Assembly: GCA_937891595.1 (NCBI GenBank)
Contig: CALATF010000012.1
Coordinates: 1-40,696 of the forward strand
Reading direction: 5' to 3'
Length of the DNA: 40,696 nt
Source: an uncultured Clostridia bacterium
GTDB lineage: Bacteria; Bacillota; Clostridia; Christensenellales; UBA1242
The notes under the pieces: model-generated
What the model was told of the DNA's origin: nothing
Seen by the model: the letters and a program-made list of their open reading frames with translations, nothing else
Databases searched by the model: none
Shown: positions 26,971 to 35,635 of the stretch, piece after piece
How positions within the stretch are numbered: the stretch's first letter is position 1
Layout: each line of letters begins with the position of its first letter
Translations under genes and position numbers: made by a program

Positions 26971-27881
26971 TAATTACTGATATCGAAAAAATGTTTTCAA
27001 AAATAAAAAACAATTCAGAATATATTAGAGTCACAGATGATCATCCTTTGGAATTATATATTGGTTTAAATGAAAAAGGTATGAAAACTTTGCGTTTTAA
27101 CGGCATCTTTTCTGTTGTAAAATTAGTTGGGAATAATATATTAGAGATTAAGCAAATAAAAACCACAAAGTATAATTCATTATTATTTTCTTTCAATGGA
27201 AATGATGGAATTACGATATTTTATAAATTTTGTGAAGATTTGATTAATCAAACAGCAAATTATAAAGGTGAATCCCCATATTCTGAAATTGTTAATAGAT
27301 ATAATCAGTGGAGAAAGATGTTTTATGCGAGTAAAAACATCTTATCGGAGCAAGAAATTCAAGGATTAATAGGTGAGTTGTTATTCTTAAGAGATTTTGG
27401 TATAAAAAAATATGGCTCAACTTGTGCGTTAAATAGTTGGAGTGGACCAGAGCCAACCCATAAAGATTTTTCATATGAAAACGACTGGTATGAAATAAAA
27501 TCAATAAGTAATACAAAAAATGTAGTAGGCATTTCTTCTATTGAACAGCTTGATAGCAATACAGATGGTCATTTGTATATTTATTATTTAGAAAAAATGA
27601 GTCCGGAATTCAATGGAATAAATTTGAATTTGTTGGTTGATGAAATATATAATGGTTTAAGAATATCAACTGACAAAGATATATTTGCAGATAAGTTACA
27701 ACAAGTAGGGTATGTTTATAATGGAATATATGACAATTTTGTTTATAACCTAACAAAAGTAGAAAAATATAAGGTATCTAAAGAATTTCCAAGAATAAAA
27801 AGAGAAGATCTACCTTTAGGAATTGCAGGTGTTAGATATGATGTTGAAATTTCTATAATTAAGAAATTTGCGGAGGAATAA
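26967..27881 (+). CDS. PD-(D/E)XK-type nuclease, DUF4420-like
   Basis: A 304-residue protein with a restriction-endonuclease-like core: GLIGELLFLRDF (acidic residue of the first helix, ~137), HKDFSYENDWYEIKSIS with Asp167 and the E-x-K pair (Glu176-Lys178 region). This order, helix Glu, Asp, then E-x-K, is that of DUF4420/PD-(D/E)XK proteins found in MORC/Z1 loci. It is the likely DNA-cleaving subunit. It starts within the ATGA overlap with the Z1 gene, and its TAA overlaps the next ATG by 1 base, after a strong GGAGG. Confidence 0.85.
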   Translation: MIITDIEKMFSKIKNNSEYIRVTDDHPLELYIGLNEKGMKTLRFNGIFSVVKLVGNNILEIKQIKTTKYNSLLFSFNGNDGITIFYKFCEDLINQTANYKGESPYSEIVNRYNQWRKMFYASKNILSEQEIQGLIGELLFLRDFGIKKYGSTCALNSWSGPEPTHKDFSYENDWYEIKSISNTKNVVGISSIEQLDSNTDGHLYIYYLEKMSPEFNGINLNLLVDEIYNGLRISTDKDIFADKLQQVGYVYNGIYDNFVYNLTKVEKYKVSKEFPRIKREDLPLGIAGVRYDVEISIIKKFAEE

Positions 27882-29980
27882 TGGAACTTACATTTGAAGA
27901 ATACAAGAAAGAGATTCTTGATGATGTACATATTGAATCACAAATTGCTGGAACTACATACGATGATTATTTCTTTACAGATATGTTGAATAGGCTTGTG
28001 TCAATGGGGGAATTGACAGATCCAATGCCTATTTGTGTAAATAAAAAGGGAAGAAATAATCGTATTATGGCCTTTGATGCAATTGCTTTTGATGAAGCAG
28101 ATAAATCCGTTGTTTTAATATCTAACGAATTTAAAGATTCATTTGATGAAAATCTTACAATGACAGATATTAATAAAATTCAAACAAGAATGTTGAATTT
28201 TTTGGAAGAAGCTTATGATAATCAATTGGATAAATATTTTGATATTTATGATGATATATTGAGAATTGGAAAAGATATATCTAAACGTATGCATATTGAT
28301 TACGTTAATTTAGATAATGATATTTCTATTGATAAAATCAAAATTATCATAGTAACCAATAAAGATTTGAGTGAAAAAATTAAAGATTTACCGTCAAGCA
28401 CATTCTTGGATAAAAAAGTAGATACTAAGGTTTGGGGTTTGATGAGATTTTATGAACTCTATCAATCTGGTAGAGATAGGGAACCTATTATAATCAACAC
28501 AAATAAGTACGGCATAGATGGTATTCCTTGTATTAAAGCAGAAATGACTGAAAATTTAGATTATGATGCTTACTTGGCAATTGTTCCTGGTGAGTTCTTA
28601 CATAAAATTTATTATGAACATGGTTCTAGACTTTTAGAAGGTAATGTCAGGGCATTTTTGAGTAATAGAGGCAAAATTAATAAGGGAATTAGAGAAACAA
28701 TTCGTTCTGCTCCAACTAAGTTTTTTACATATAATAACGGTATTGCGTGTACGGCTTCAAAAGTTGTGTTATCAAATGATGGTCATACAATTGTTGAAAT
28801 GGAAGATTTGCAAATAATAAACGGTGGTCAAACAACCGCATCATTAACTTCTGCTGTATTAAAAGATAGAATGGTACTTGATAATATTTTTGTGCCTATG
28901 AAATTGACTGTTGTAAAAAATGATGATTATGATGATATGATTCAAAAAATTGCTAAATATGCAAACAGTCAAAATAAAGTTACTGATGCTGACTTATTCT
29001 CAAACCATCCATTCCATAGAAAATTTGAAGAATTATCAAAGAAAATACAAGCTCCAGCAAAAGACGGTGCAATTAATAATACTTATTGGTATTATGAGAG
29101 GTCTAGGGGTAAATATGAGCAAGAACAATTTAAACTTGTTAAGAAGAGCGAAAAAGATGCATTTATAAGAAAGAATCCAAAAAATCAAGTAATAAAGAAA
29201 GAAGAATTGTCTAAATACTTTATTGCAGCGGAGTTAAAGAGACCAGATAAAGTTAGTTTGGGCTCTCAAAAGGCGATGGCATTTTTTGCCGATTATATTG
29301 ATAAAAAATATAATTCATCACCGGAATATTTCAACGAAGAATTTTATAAATTATGTATTTGCTATACTATTTTATTTAGACAAACAGATAAAACTGTTAG
29401 CAAGGCTAATTGGTATAATGTAGGTGGTTATAAACTTAATATTGTTCCATACACAGTGGCAAAATTAATAGATTCTATACCTGATGGTTATAGTTTAGAT
29501 TATGAAAGAATTTGGAAGAAACAAGAATTATATCCATCTTTAGCATATGAGATAAATAAAATTGCTCAAGGTGTAAATAAATTTATTCAACAATCTAATG
29601 GCGTGATTGTTACAGAATATTGTAAAAAAGAAGAAACTTGGAAAAAGTTACAAAATTGCAAATATGAATTCTCAAAAGAATTTATTAATGATTTAGTTAA
29701 TAAATCAATTTTAGAAGAAAAAATTAGAAGTGAAGTAAAGTCGGAAAAATTAACAAAAGAATTAAATATTGAAACAGAAATTATAAAATTGGGAGGTCCT
29801 TATTGGAGACGCTTAATAGAAGAAGGAATTAAGCGCAGAATATTATCTCCTATGGAAATAGATCTTTTACAAGTAGCTGCTTCAATAGATACAGATAGGC
29901 CTAAGGTTGCTTCTAGTAAGCAAGCAAAGCTTATTTGGAAAATAAGAGAAAAATTGGAGAACAATGGCGTTTTAGTCTAA
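27881..29980 (+). CDS. AIPR family protein
   Basis: A 699-residue protein with the AIPR (abortive infection phage resistance) signature: FFTYNNGIACTA (~282) and INGGQTTASL (~312), followed by ...KITKYANSQNKV-like sequence (IAKYANSQNKVTDAD). AIPR proteins are common partners in MORC/Z1/methylase loci and in other abortive-infection systems; the molecular role is not established. Residues ~1-200 probably contain a further domain, the C terminus is helical and ends near the methylase start. GCGGAGGAATA precedes the ATG at 27881. No membrane or signal segment is seen. Confidence 0.9.
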   Translation: MELTFEEYKKEILDDVHIESQIAGTTYDDYFFTDMLNRLVSMGELTDPMPICVNKKGRNNRIMAFDAIAFDEADKSVVLISNEFKDSFDENLTMTDINKIQTRMLNFLEEAYDNQLDKYFDIYDDILRIGKDISKRMHIDYVNLDNDISIDKIKIIIVTNKDLSEKIKDLPSSTFLDKKVDTKVWGLMRFYELYQSGRDREPIIINTNKYGIDGIPCIKAEMTENLDYDAYLAIVPGEFLHKIYYEHGSRLLEGNVRAFLSNRGKINKGIRETIRSAPTKFFTYNNGIACTASKVVLSNDGHTIVEMEDLQIINGGQTTASLTSAVLKDRMVLDNIFVPMKLTVVKNDDYDDMIQKIAKYANSQNKVTDADLFSNHPFHRKFEELSKKIQAPAKDGAINNTYWYYERSRGKYEQEQFKLVKKSEKDAFIRKNPKNQVIKKEELSKYFIAAELKRPDKVSLGSQKAMAFFADYIDKKYNSSPEYFNEEFYKLCICYTILFRQTDKTVSKANWYNVGGYKLNIVPYTVAKLIDSIPDGYSLDYERIWKKQELYPSLAYEINKIAQGVNKFIQQSNGVIVTEYCKKEETWKKLQNCKYEFSKEFINDLVNKSILEEKIRSEVKSEKLTKELNIETEIIKLGGPYWRRLIEEGIKRRILSPMEIDLLQVAASIDTDRPKVASSKQAKLIWKIREKLENNGVLV

Positions 29981-29989
29981 AGAATATTT

Positions 29990-31264
29990 ATGAAAAAATT
30001 TAATATAGTAGAATTTTTTAGTGGCATAGGTAGCCAAGCACGTGCATTAGAAAATATAGGAATAAAGAAAAATGTTCAAGCAACGTGCGAATGGGATTTG
30101 CATGCTTTTATAGCATATGATGCAATTCATGAAGGAACAGAAGTATTGCCAGAGGTTGAACTTCTGTCAAAAGATGATTTAATAGAAAAATTAAGTAAAT
30201 TTGTATTGAGCAATGATGGAAAGACGCCGATGTCTTTTAAAACTTTATATTCTTATGATATCAATGTTTTAAAGAGGGCTTACTCCTCTTTATTAAGAAC
30301 CAAAAACTTAGTAGACGTTAGCAGTATAAAGGGAGAAGAAATGCCTAACAATACAGATATTTTGACATATTCATTCCCATGTCAAGACTTATCAAATGTT
30401 GGTGCATTTCATGGCTATAATAAAGGTATAGATAAACAATCGGGAAGTCGTTCAAGTCTTTTATGGCAAGTTGGTAGAATTCTTCAAGAGATGAAGCAAG
30501 TTGGAAAAACTCTTCCAAGATACTTAGTTATGGAGAACGTGCCAACATTATTGTCAACAAGACATATAAATAATTTTGAAACATGGATAAATGAACTTAA
30601 AGAATTGGGGTATATTAGCAAGTATGTAAGAGTTAATGCTAGAAATTATGGAATACCTCAAAATAGACCAAGATTGTTAATGTTAAGTGTGTTTGTTGGT
30701 GATGACTTAGAGAAAGAAGAAAAAATTAAAAAATATTTTGAAACATTAACGGAAGAAAAAGTTATAGATGATTATAAGAAATCTAAATATTATAAAAATT
30801 TAGAAGTTAAGGATTTGTTGAGAATACCAACAGATAAAAACTCTAAATTGTGGGAAGAAGCTTTAGATTGCACACCTAATGATACTCCATCAAGAAGGAA
30901 GATTTGGGAAGAGAATCCACAAATTGTTAATGCTAAAGGTGAAATATATGATGAGAAGTTCATAAGAACTCTTACTACAAAACAAGATAGACATCCAAAC
31001 TCAGGGAATATATATTTTGATAGTGGTGTTGAAAAACGTGGTAAATTTAGATATTTAACACCAAGAGAATGCTTATTGTTTATGGGCTTTGAAGATAGGG
31101 ATTATGATAATTTGCAACTTAATAATCCTGTTCATAGAGGAAGAAGTAAATTATTTCCAAGAGATAAAATAATTAGAATGGCAGGAAATAGTATTCCTGT
31201 AAAGATGTTGGAAGGTTTCTTCTATCAATTTTATGAGATAGAAAATATATTAAAAAACAAATAA
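29990..31264 (+). CDS. DNA (cytosine-5-)-methyltransferase
   Basis: A 424-residue C5-cytosine methylase. Motif I FFSGIGSQARALENIG binds S-adenosylmethionine; motif IV SFPCQDLS carries the catalytic Cys (~131); motif VI MENVP (~182); motif VIII QNRPRLLML; the variable target-recognition region spans ~235-350; motifs IX/X include RECLLFMGF and AGNSIPVKMLEGFF. It should mark host DNA to protect it from the nuclease module encoded just upstream. It starts 9 bases after the AIPR stop with a poor ribosome binding site, so translation may rely on coupling. An intrinsic terminator follows, closing the five-gene unit. The target sequence cannot be predicted here. Confidence 0.95.
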   Translation: MKKFNIVEFFSGIGSQARALENIGIKKNVQATCEWDLHAFIAYDAIHEGTEVLPEVELLSKDDLIEKLSKFVLSNDGKTPMSFKTLYSYDINVLKRAYSSLLRTKNLVDVSSIKGEEMPNNTDILTYSFPCQDLSNVGAFHGYNKGIDKQSGSRSSLLWQVGRILQEMKQVGKTLPRYLVMENVPTLLSTRHINNFETWINELKELGYISKYVRVNARNYGIPQNRPRLLMLSVFVGDDLEKEEKIKKYFETLTEEKVIDDYKKSKYYKNLEVKDLLRIPTDKNSKLWEEALDCTPNDTPSRRKIWEENPQIVNAKGEIYDEKFIRTLTTKQDRHPNSGNIYFDSGVEKRGKFRYLTPRECLLFMGFEDRDYDNLQLNNPVHRGRSKLFPRDKIIRMAGNSIPVKMLEGFFYQFYEIENILKNK

Positions 31265-31306
31265 TACGCATTGCCTCTCTTTTTGAGATAAAAGAAAAAA
31301 CAAATC

Positions 31307-31340
31307 AAAAATTACTATAAATATTTATAGTAATTTTTTT
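31307..31340 (+). terminator. terminator of the MORC/Z1/AIPR/methylase operon
   Basis: AAAAATTACTATAAA (from 31307) is complementary to TTTATAGTAATTTTT (to about 31338), an almost loopless A+T hairpin running into T residues. It lies 43 bases after the methylase stop. Confidence 0.7.
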
Positions 31341-31405
31341 ATGGTTGTTAAAAAAACAATATTTTGATTAAATTAAAAAATTATAATACATAATGATAAA
31401 ATGGA

Positions 31406-31414
31406 TGGTATACT
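31406..31414 (+). promoter_or_regulatory. extended -10 promoter of the NTPase gene
   Basis: TGG-TATACT (31406-31414) is an extended -10; no good -35 is seen. A transcript from ~31421 would suit either the GTG at 31430 or the ATG at 31451 as start. With the terminator at 31307-31340 it makes the NTPase a separate transcription unit. Confidence 0.5.
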
Positions 31415-31450
31415 ACAAGTATAAATATTGTGAAAGGTACTAATATATAT

Positions 31451-34400
31451 ATGGATGAAAAGAAATTCTTAAGAAAATTAAAGAAGCTAAATAAAAGTCA
31501 ATTTGAACAGATGAATAGATTTGTTGAGCAAGGTAAGGATAGAAGTGGTACAACTTATAAGTTTGAATGGGAAGATAAGAATCTTATTAATTATATAAAT
31601 CTAAAATTTTCTGAAATAAAAATTTATGAGCGTGATTTTAATAAGCCTGAAGACAACACGAGAGAATTAGTTGCACCTTTAAACAGGTTGATTTATCAAT
31701 TTAATAAAAGAAAAATTAACTATGAGGAATTTTTTGATTCGTTTGAAAAATTACATATAAATTTGATTAAAGCAAATCAAAGTGAGAGATATATCATAAG
31801 AAGTGATGATTATTTAAGACATTATAAAGAATCATCCGCAACAGTAATCAAAGGCGTTGGTGGAATGGGGAAGAGTCATTTTTTATGGGAATGTCAAAAT
31901 GAAATAGAAGAAGAACATTTATATGAGTCATTATTTTTGTATGGTAAATATTTTGAAGATATTAATTCAATTCCTTGGGATGATATTATAGAGTATTCAA
32001 AGCACAAAGAATTTTTATTTGTTTTTGATGCTATAAATGAGGTGTATGATATTAGTCAGAGGATTGCTTTATATGAAAAAATTAAATTACTAAAAAAATG
32101 TAAATTCTGTAGAGTTTTTGTTTCTTATAGGACTTATGCTTTTAATGATAAAATTGGGTCTATAGCCGAATCTGATTACATTGATAGTTTGATAGGCAGT
32201 GTAATAAATTTTTCTGGTGTAGAGTTTGATACATCTATTTTGGAAATGATCTCAAATTTTAAAGTTGATATATCGTATTTTTTGCAGTTGTTGTATTCAA
32301 ACAATCCAATGCAAATTAGAATGTTAATAGAAAGTGATATTTTAAATAATGAACATTTATATGAAGAATTAAACAATAGCCCTATTTTAAGTGTAACATT
32401 TATTTATGAACACTATATTAAATCGGCATGTAAAAGGATTTGGGGAGAAGCAAATGCTGATAGATATTGGCAGGCTGTTAAGTATTTGGCTCGTATAATG
32501 TTTGATTCGAATAAAACGGATTTTGAAAGATCTGATGTTGATAAACTTAGTGTGGATACTGATAAATTTATTAATGATTTAAAAAGTGGTGGGTATATAG
32601 ATTGTTATAATAATACATATTTCTTTAGTTGGGAACAATTATCAAATTATTTAATAGCTAGATCTTTTTTAAAAGATATTCAGGCTAAAAATGTTGATGA
32701 AACAATTAAATTATTTAACAGAAAAAGAAAACAATTTCCAAGAATTGAGCAATTTTTGATATCGGCTGTTCTTGAGAAATTCAAGGATGAATTTAACGAC
32801 TTTATTCTATTTTGTAAAAAAACAAAAGTTCGAATTAGTAATGAAACTTTGTTAAACTTATATATAAAGAATATTAATGATAGAAAAAAACTTCAAAAAT
32901 GTATAAAAATAAGAGATGAATTAGAATTTTTTGTAAGCTTTGCGGGTTTACCCAACAGGTTATTTAATTGTGAATCTTATTTTTTTGATTTTATGTTAAA
33001 GCGAAACCCTAAGAGAATAGTTCAATCATTTTTCTTTGATAAGACTAATATTATACATAAATTAAAAAACAACTTATACAATTTAAATGGTAAATATTTT
33101 ATTAGTGATAATTTAGGGGAATTCATTAAATTTGCAATATTATGCTTATATATTCCGGATGAAGACATTATAAATTTGTCTGAAAAAACAATTTATGATA
33201 TTGTGGAATTGTATGATTATGGAATTGTTGAAATTAATAAAATTATTTCCAAACGAAACCTATCTTCATTGGTATTACGTTCAATTTGTAATGTTATAAG
33301 TCATGTATCAACAAAAGATAAAGAAAAGTATTCAAACATAATAAACAGAATATGTAAAAATGAAACGTTTATAAACGGAAAAGTTTTAATGAATTATTGT
33401 AAACAATCAAAATTAAAACCTTTCAGTTATGTAAATTTTAATAAACAAAACTTATTTGAAGCATATAAGCCATACTTTGAAAGTATCAAGAAAGATTTTG
33501 ATGAGTTTAAAAGTTTTGGTGGAATTATTGCAGATATAAGATTGGGGAAATTGTATTATCCGTTAAATATGGAGAATTATAATGATTTGAGGTTGAATTT
33601 CAAATTGCTTGATATTGAGAAACAAAAAATAATAACCTTTAATCAAGAATTAAATAAACTTATTAAACGTTATAATACATGTGATTGCGATATAGATATT
33701 TGGACAAGTATGTTTCAAAAACAAGTAGATGATTTAAAAATAAAAAATAGTTTTAATTTTGATATTATTAATCAAGGTGATTTGTTCTGGGGCTTTATAT
33801 GCCATTTACAATACAATTTTAAATTTTATGGGGTTCAAGAAGATGAGATTAAGTGGTATAGGGAGAATAGGTATAGACAAATAAAGTATTACCCGGATAG
33901 TGTTTCAGTTATTGTGGAAATGACAGTTGAAGAGTATATTGGAAGTTTAATGTGTAATTACTTTAATGAAAGTTGTGAGATTTCATATTGGGATGATAAC
34001 AAAATATATTTAGGTTTTGCACCCATAAAATATGAAGAAGAACGACAATTATCATTATGTTCGCCAATTCAATCTTATAATGAGACAATTAAAGTTTTGG
34101 ATAAAAAATTGATAAGAAAATTGAATTTAAATTATAAGAGAAAAAAAGACAAAAAGTGGGTGAATAGTAAAATTTCTGCATTAAACAATGTAAGGTGTTT
34201 ATTTAAACCATTGGAATGTAAAAGGGAAGAATGGATTCTTTTAAGTTGTTATATAAAAAATAAAACACGCTATGCCCGAACTGCTGCAAAAAGGGAAAAT
34301 ATAAATTATTCTGAAGAATGTATTATAGTTTATAATGCTATTAATTATAATAGAAATAAAACATTAGGGCTAAATAGGAGAAGAACAATAGATATTGAAA

Positions 34401-34978
34401 AATATACAAATAGCATTAAGGATTATAATAAAACCTCGTCGGATTTTTGTAAATATGTTGAACCAATAATGTACTATAGTGAAACATTTAATGATAGTAA
34501 TATGACTTTGCCTCCATCTAATTTGATTAAATTTTTACAACTAACATATGATTTTAAAAGAGCTGCTTGGTTAAATAAAGATGGAGAGATAGTGATAATA
34601 TGTAATAATGATGTTTATCATAAATATGAAGATGATATTGGACATTCTATTTATATTAAAAAATCGTATTTTGATACAATAAAGAATGATTTAGACATAT
34701 ATTATTATGTATTTACTGAGAGGCTTAGTTATGATACTGGTTTTTTTAGCGGAGAATCATCAATGCATATGTTGGTGAAAAATAATAGAATAATTAGACA
34801 TTGTATGAATAATGCTGCAGAAGATAACGGAAGTTTAAGGCTAAGCAGAAAATGTAAAAATTGTTTAATATATAAATCCTATAAAAAAGAACAAGAAGAT
34901 TGGAAATTAAAGCCATTGCTTCAATTAGATTTACCAGAATGTCTTTTGAATTATATAAGTTCTGAGGATGAATTGTAG
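31451..34978 (+). CDS. large NACHT/STAND-like P-loop NTPase, putative defence protein
   Basis: About 1175 residues from ATG 31451 (AAAGG 13 bases upstream); an in-frame GTG at 31430 is the alternative. Residues ~1-115 are a Lys/Glu-rich N-terminal region without a recognised effector motif. An NTPase follows: Walker A GVGGMGKSHFLWE (~135), Walker B EFLFVFDAINEV (~190), and CRVFVSYRT (~220) with an Arg in sensor-1 position, as in NACHT/STAND ATPases. A winged-helix-like and long helical middle comes next. The C-terminal third (~750-1175) is Tyr/Asn-rich mixed alpha/beta with YYYVFTERLSYDTGFFSGES near 1080. Large STAND NTPases often sense phage proteins (Avs, bNACHT). Position directly after the MORC/Z1 unit supports a defence role, but no specific family is assigned. 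Confidence 0.7.
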   Translation: MDEKKFLRKLKKLNKSQFEQMNRFVEQGKDRSGTTYKFEWEDKNLINYINLKFSEIKIYERDFNKPEDNTRELVAPLNRLIYQFNKRKINYEEFFDSFEKLHINLIKANQSERYIIRSDDYLRHYKESSATVIKGVGGMGKSHFLWECQNEIEEEHLYESLFLYGKYFEDINSIPWDDIIEYSKHKEFLFVFDAINEVYDISQRIALYEKIKLLKKCKFCRVFVSYRTYAFNDKIGSIAESDYIDSLIGSVINFSGVEFDTSILEMISNFKVDISYFLQLLYSNNPMQIRMLIESDILNNEHLYEELNNSPILSVTFIYEHYIKSACKRIWGEANADRYWQAVKYLARIMFDSNKTDFERSDVDKLSVDTDKFINDLKSGGYIDCYNNTYFFSWEQLSNYLIARSFLKDIQAKNVDETIKLFNRKRKQFPRIEQFLISAVLEKFKDEFNDFILFCKKTKVRISNETLLNLYIKNINDRKKLQKCIKIRDELEFFVSFAGLPNRLFNCESYFFDFMLKRNPKRIVQSFFFDKTNIIHKLKNNLYNLNGKYFISDNLGEFIKFAILCLYIPDEDIINLSEKTIYDIVELYDYGIVEINKIISKRNLSSLVLRSICNVISHVSTKDKEKYSNIINRICKNETFINGKVLMNYCKQSKLKPFSYVNFNKQNLFEAYKPYFESIKKDFDEFKSFGGIIADIRLGKLYYPLNMENYNDLRLNFKLLDIEKQKIITFNQELNKLIKRYNTCDCDIDIWTSMFQKQVDDLKIKNSFNFDIINQGDLFWGFICHLQYNFKFYGVQEDEIKWYRENRYRQIKYYPDSVSVIVEMTVEEYIGSLMCNYFNESCEISYWDDNKIYLGFAPIKYEEERQLSLCSPIQSYNETIKVLDKKLIRKLNLNYKRKKDKKWVNSKISALNNVRCLFKPLECKREEWILLSCYIKNKTRYARTAAKRENINYSEECIIVYNAINYNRNKTLGLNRRRTIDIEKYTNSIKDYNKTSSDFCKYVEPIMYYSETFNDSNMTLPPSNLIKFLQLTYDFKRAAWLNKDGEIVIICNNDVYHKYEDDIGHSIYIKKSYFDTIKNDLDIYYYVFTERLSYDTGFFSGESSMHMLVKNNRIIRHCMNNAAEDNGSLRLSRKCKNCLIYKSYKKEQEDWKLKPLLQLDLPECLLNYISSEDEL

Positions 34979-35055
34979 TTTATCAATCAAAATTTATTTG
35001 AAAGGACAAAAAACGGATTTCAATTTTTTGTGAAGAAAAAGTTTGTCATTATGTG

Positions 35056-35084
35056 TTGCATTAAATGAATGTGTGAGATATAAT
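35056..35084 (+). promoter_or_regulatory. strong promoter for a short transcript
   Basis: TTGCAT (35056-35061), a 17-base spacer and TATAAT (35079-35084) make one of the best promoters in the window. Transcription would begin near 35091 and meet a strong terminator at 35115-35170, so the predicted product is ~80 nt. Confidence 0.75.
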
Positions 35085-35090
35085 GAGTTT

Positions 35091-35170
35091 ACAATTAAAT
35101 ATTTAGAAATAGAGAACCACGAGTTCCAGTTTAAGACAGAAATGTCTTTGTTGGAGTTCGTGGTTTTTTT
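35091..35170 (+). ncRNA. predicted ~80-nt hairpin RNA or attenuator
   Basis: Downstream of the promoter, AACCACGAGTTCCA (35115-35128) pairs fully with TGGAGTTCGTGGTT (35152-35165), with two adjacent G-T wobbles. Inside it AAGACA (35133-35138) and TGTCTT (35143-35148) form a second stem closed by a GAAA tetraloop. A T run follows at 35164-35170. The two-tier hairpin is more elaborate than a plain terminator. No convincing open frame exists in the transcript. It could be a stand-alone small RNA, or an attenuator controlling the mobile-element genes that start at 35636. No known RNA family is recognised. Confidence 0.6.
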
Positions 35171-35182
35171 GTTTTTATTTTC

Positions 35183-35551
35183 AAGAGCTCAAATGCTGAA
35201 CTCTTCATTGTTTTAAAATTTAATTGTGAAAATAAAAAGGAGGTCAAATGTTGAACTGATGTGTTTATTAAAATAATTAAAAATATTTCCGTATAAGCAA
35301 GGGTGTATTATGCGGGGTATTTAAAATTATTTTAGCGAGTGTTCAAATGCTGAACACTCGGTATATGTAAAATTATTTATATCAAGTGTTCACCCATTGA
35401 ACACTTGGTATTGGTAGGATTAAGAAAAGGAGGTTGGAGAATATTAAAAATAAAAGTCGATAGGTCACCCATTGAATTATCGAGGTTAGTAAAGTTAAGG
35501 AAGAAAAGTTAAAAAACTTTTCTCGAATGGACAGACATTGTCCATTCGGGA
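35183..35551 (+). repeat. array of six imperfect hairpins with 7-base loops
   Basis: Six related stem-loops, each about 9 bp around a 7-base loop. H1 35183-35205 (loop AAATGCT); H2 35241-35257 (AAATGTT, weak); H3 35336-35360, CGAGTGTTC/GAACACTCG (AAATGCT); H4 35383-35407, CAAGTGTTC/GAACACTTG (ACCCATT); H5 35458-35482 (ACCCATT); H6 35521-35551, CGAATGGAC/GTCCATTCG (AGACATT), extendable to 12 bp. H3 and H4 differ by a compensating G-C to A-T change. A further hairpin (AGAAAAGTT/AACTTTTCT) lies at 35502-35523. AGGAGG-like strings occur at 35237, 35427 and 35576. No protein gene is evident in 34979-35584; function unknown (operator array, recombinase sites or RNA switch). Confidence 0.65.
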
Positions 35552-35635
35552 ATTTTAGACTATGAATCAAGAATAAGGAGGTAATTGAAATGTAAGACTT
35601 TGAGGAATGAAAAAATAAAAATAATAGGAGAATTT

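Noticed and set aside
35183..35551. CRISPR array
   Set aside because: Units are palindromic hairpins with variable arms and irregular spacing, not identical direct repeats with equal spacers, and no cas gene is present.
35382..35570. Minus-strand 62-codon frame across the hairpin array
   Set aside because: Created by the palindromic, A+T-rich sequence; no Shine-Dalgarno sequence and no recognisable domain.
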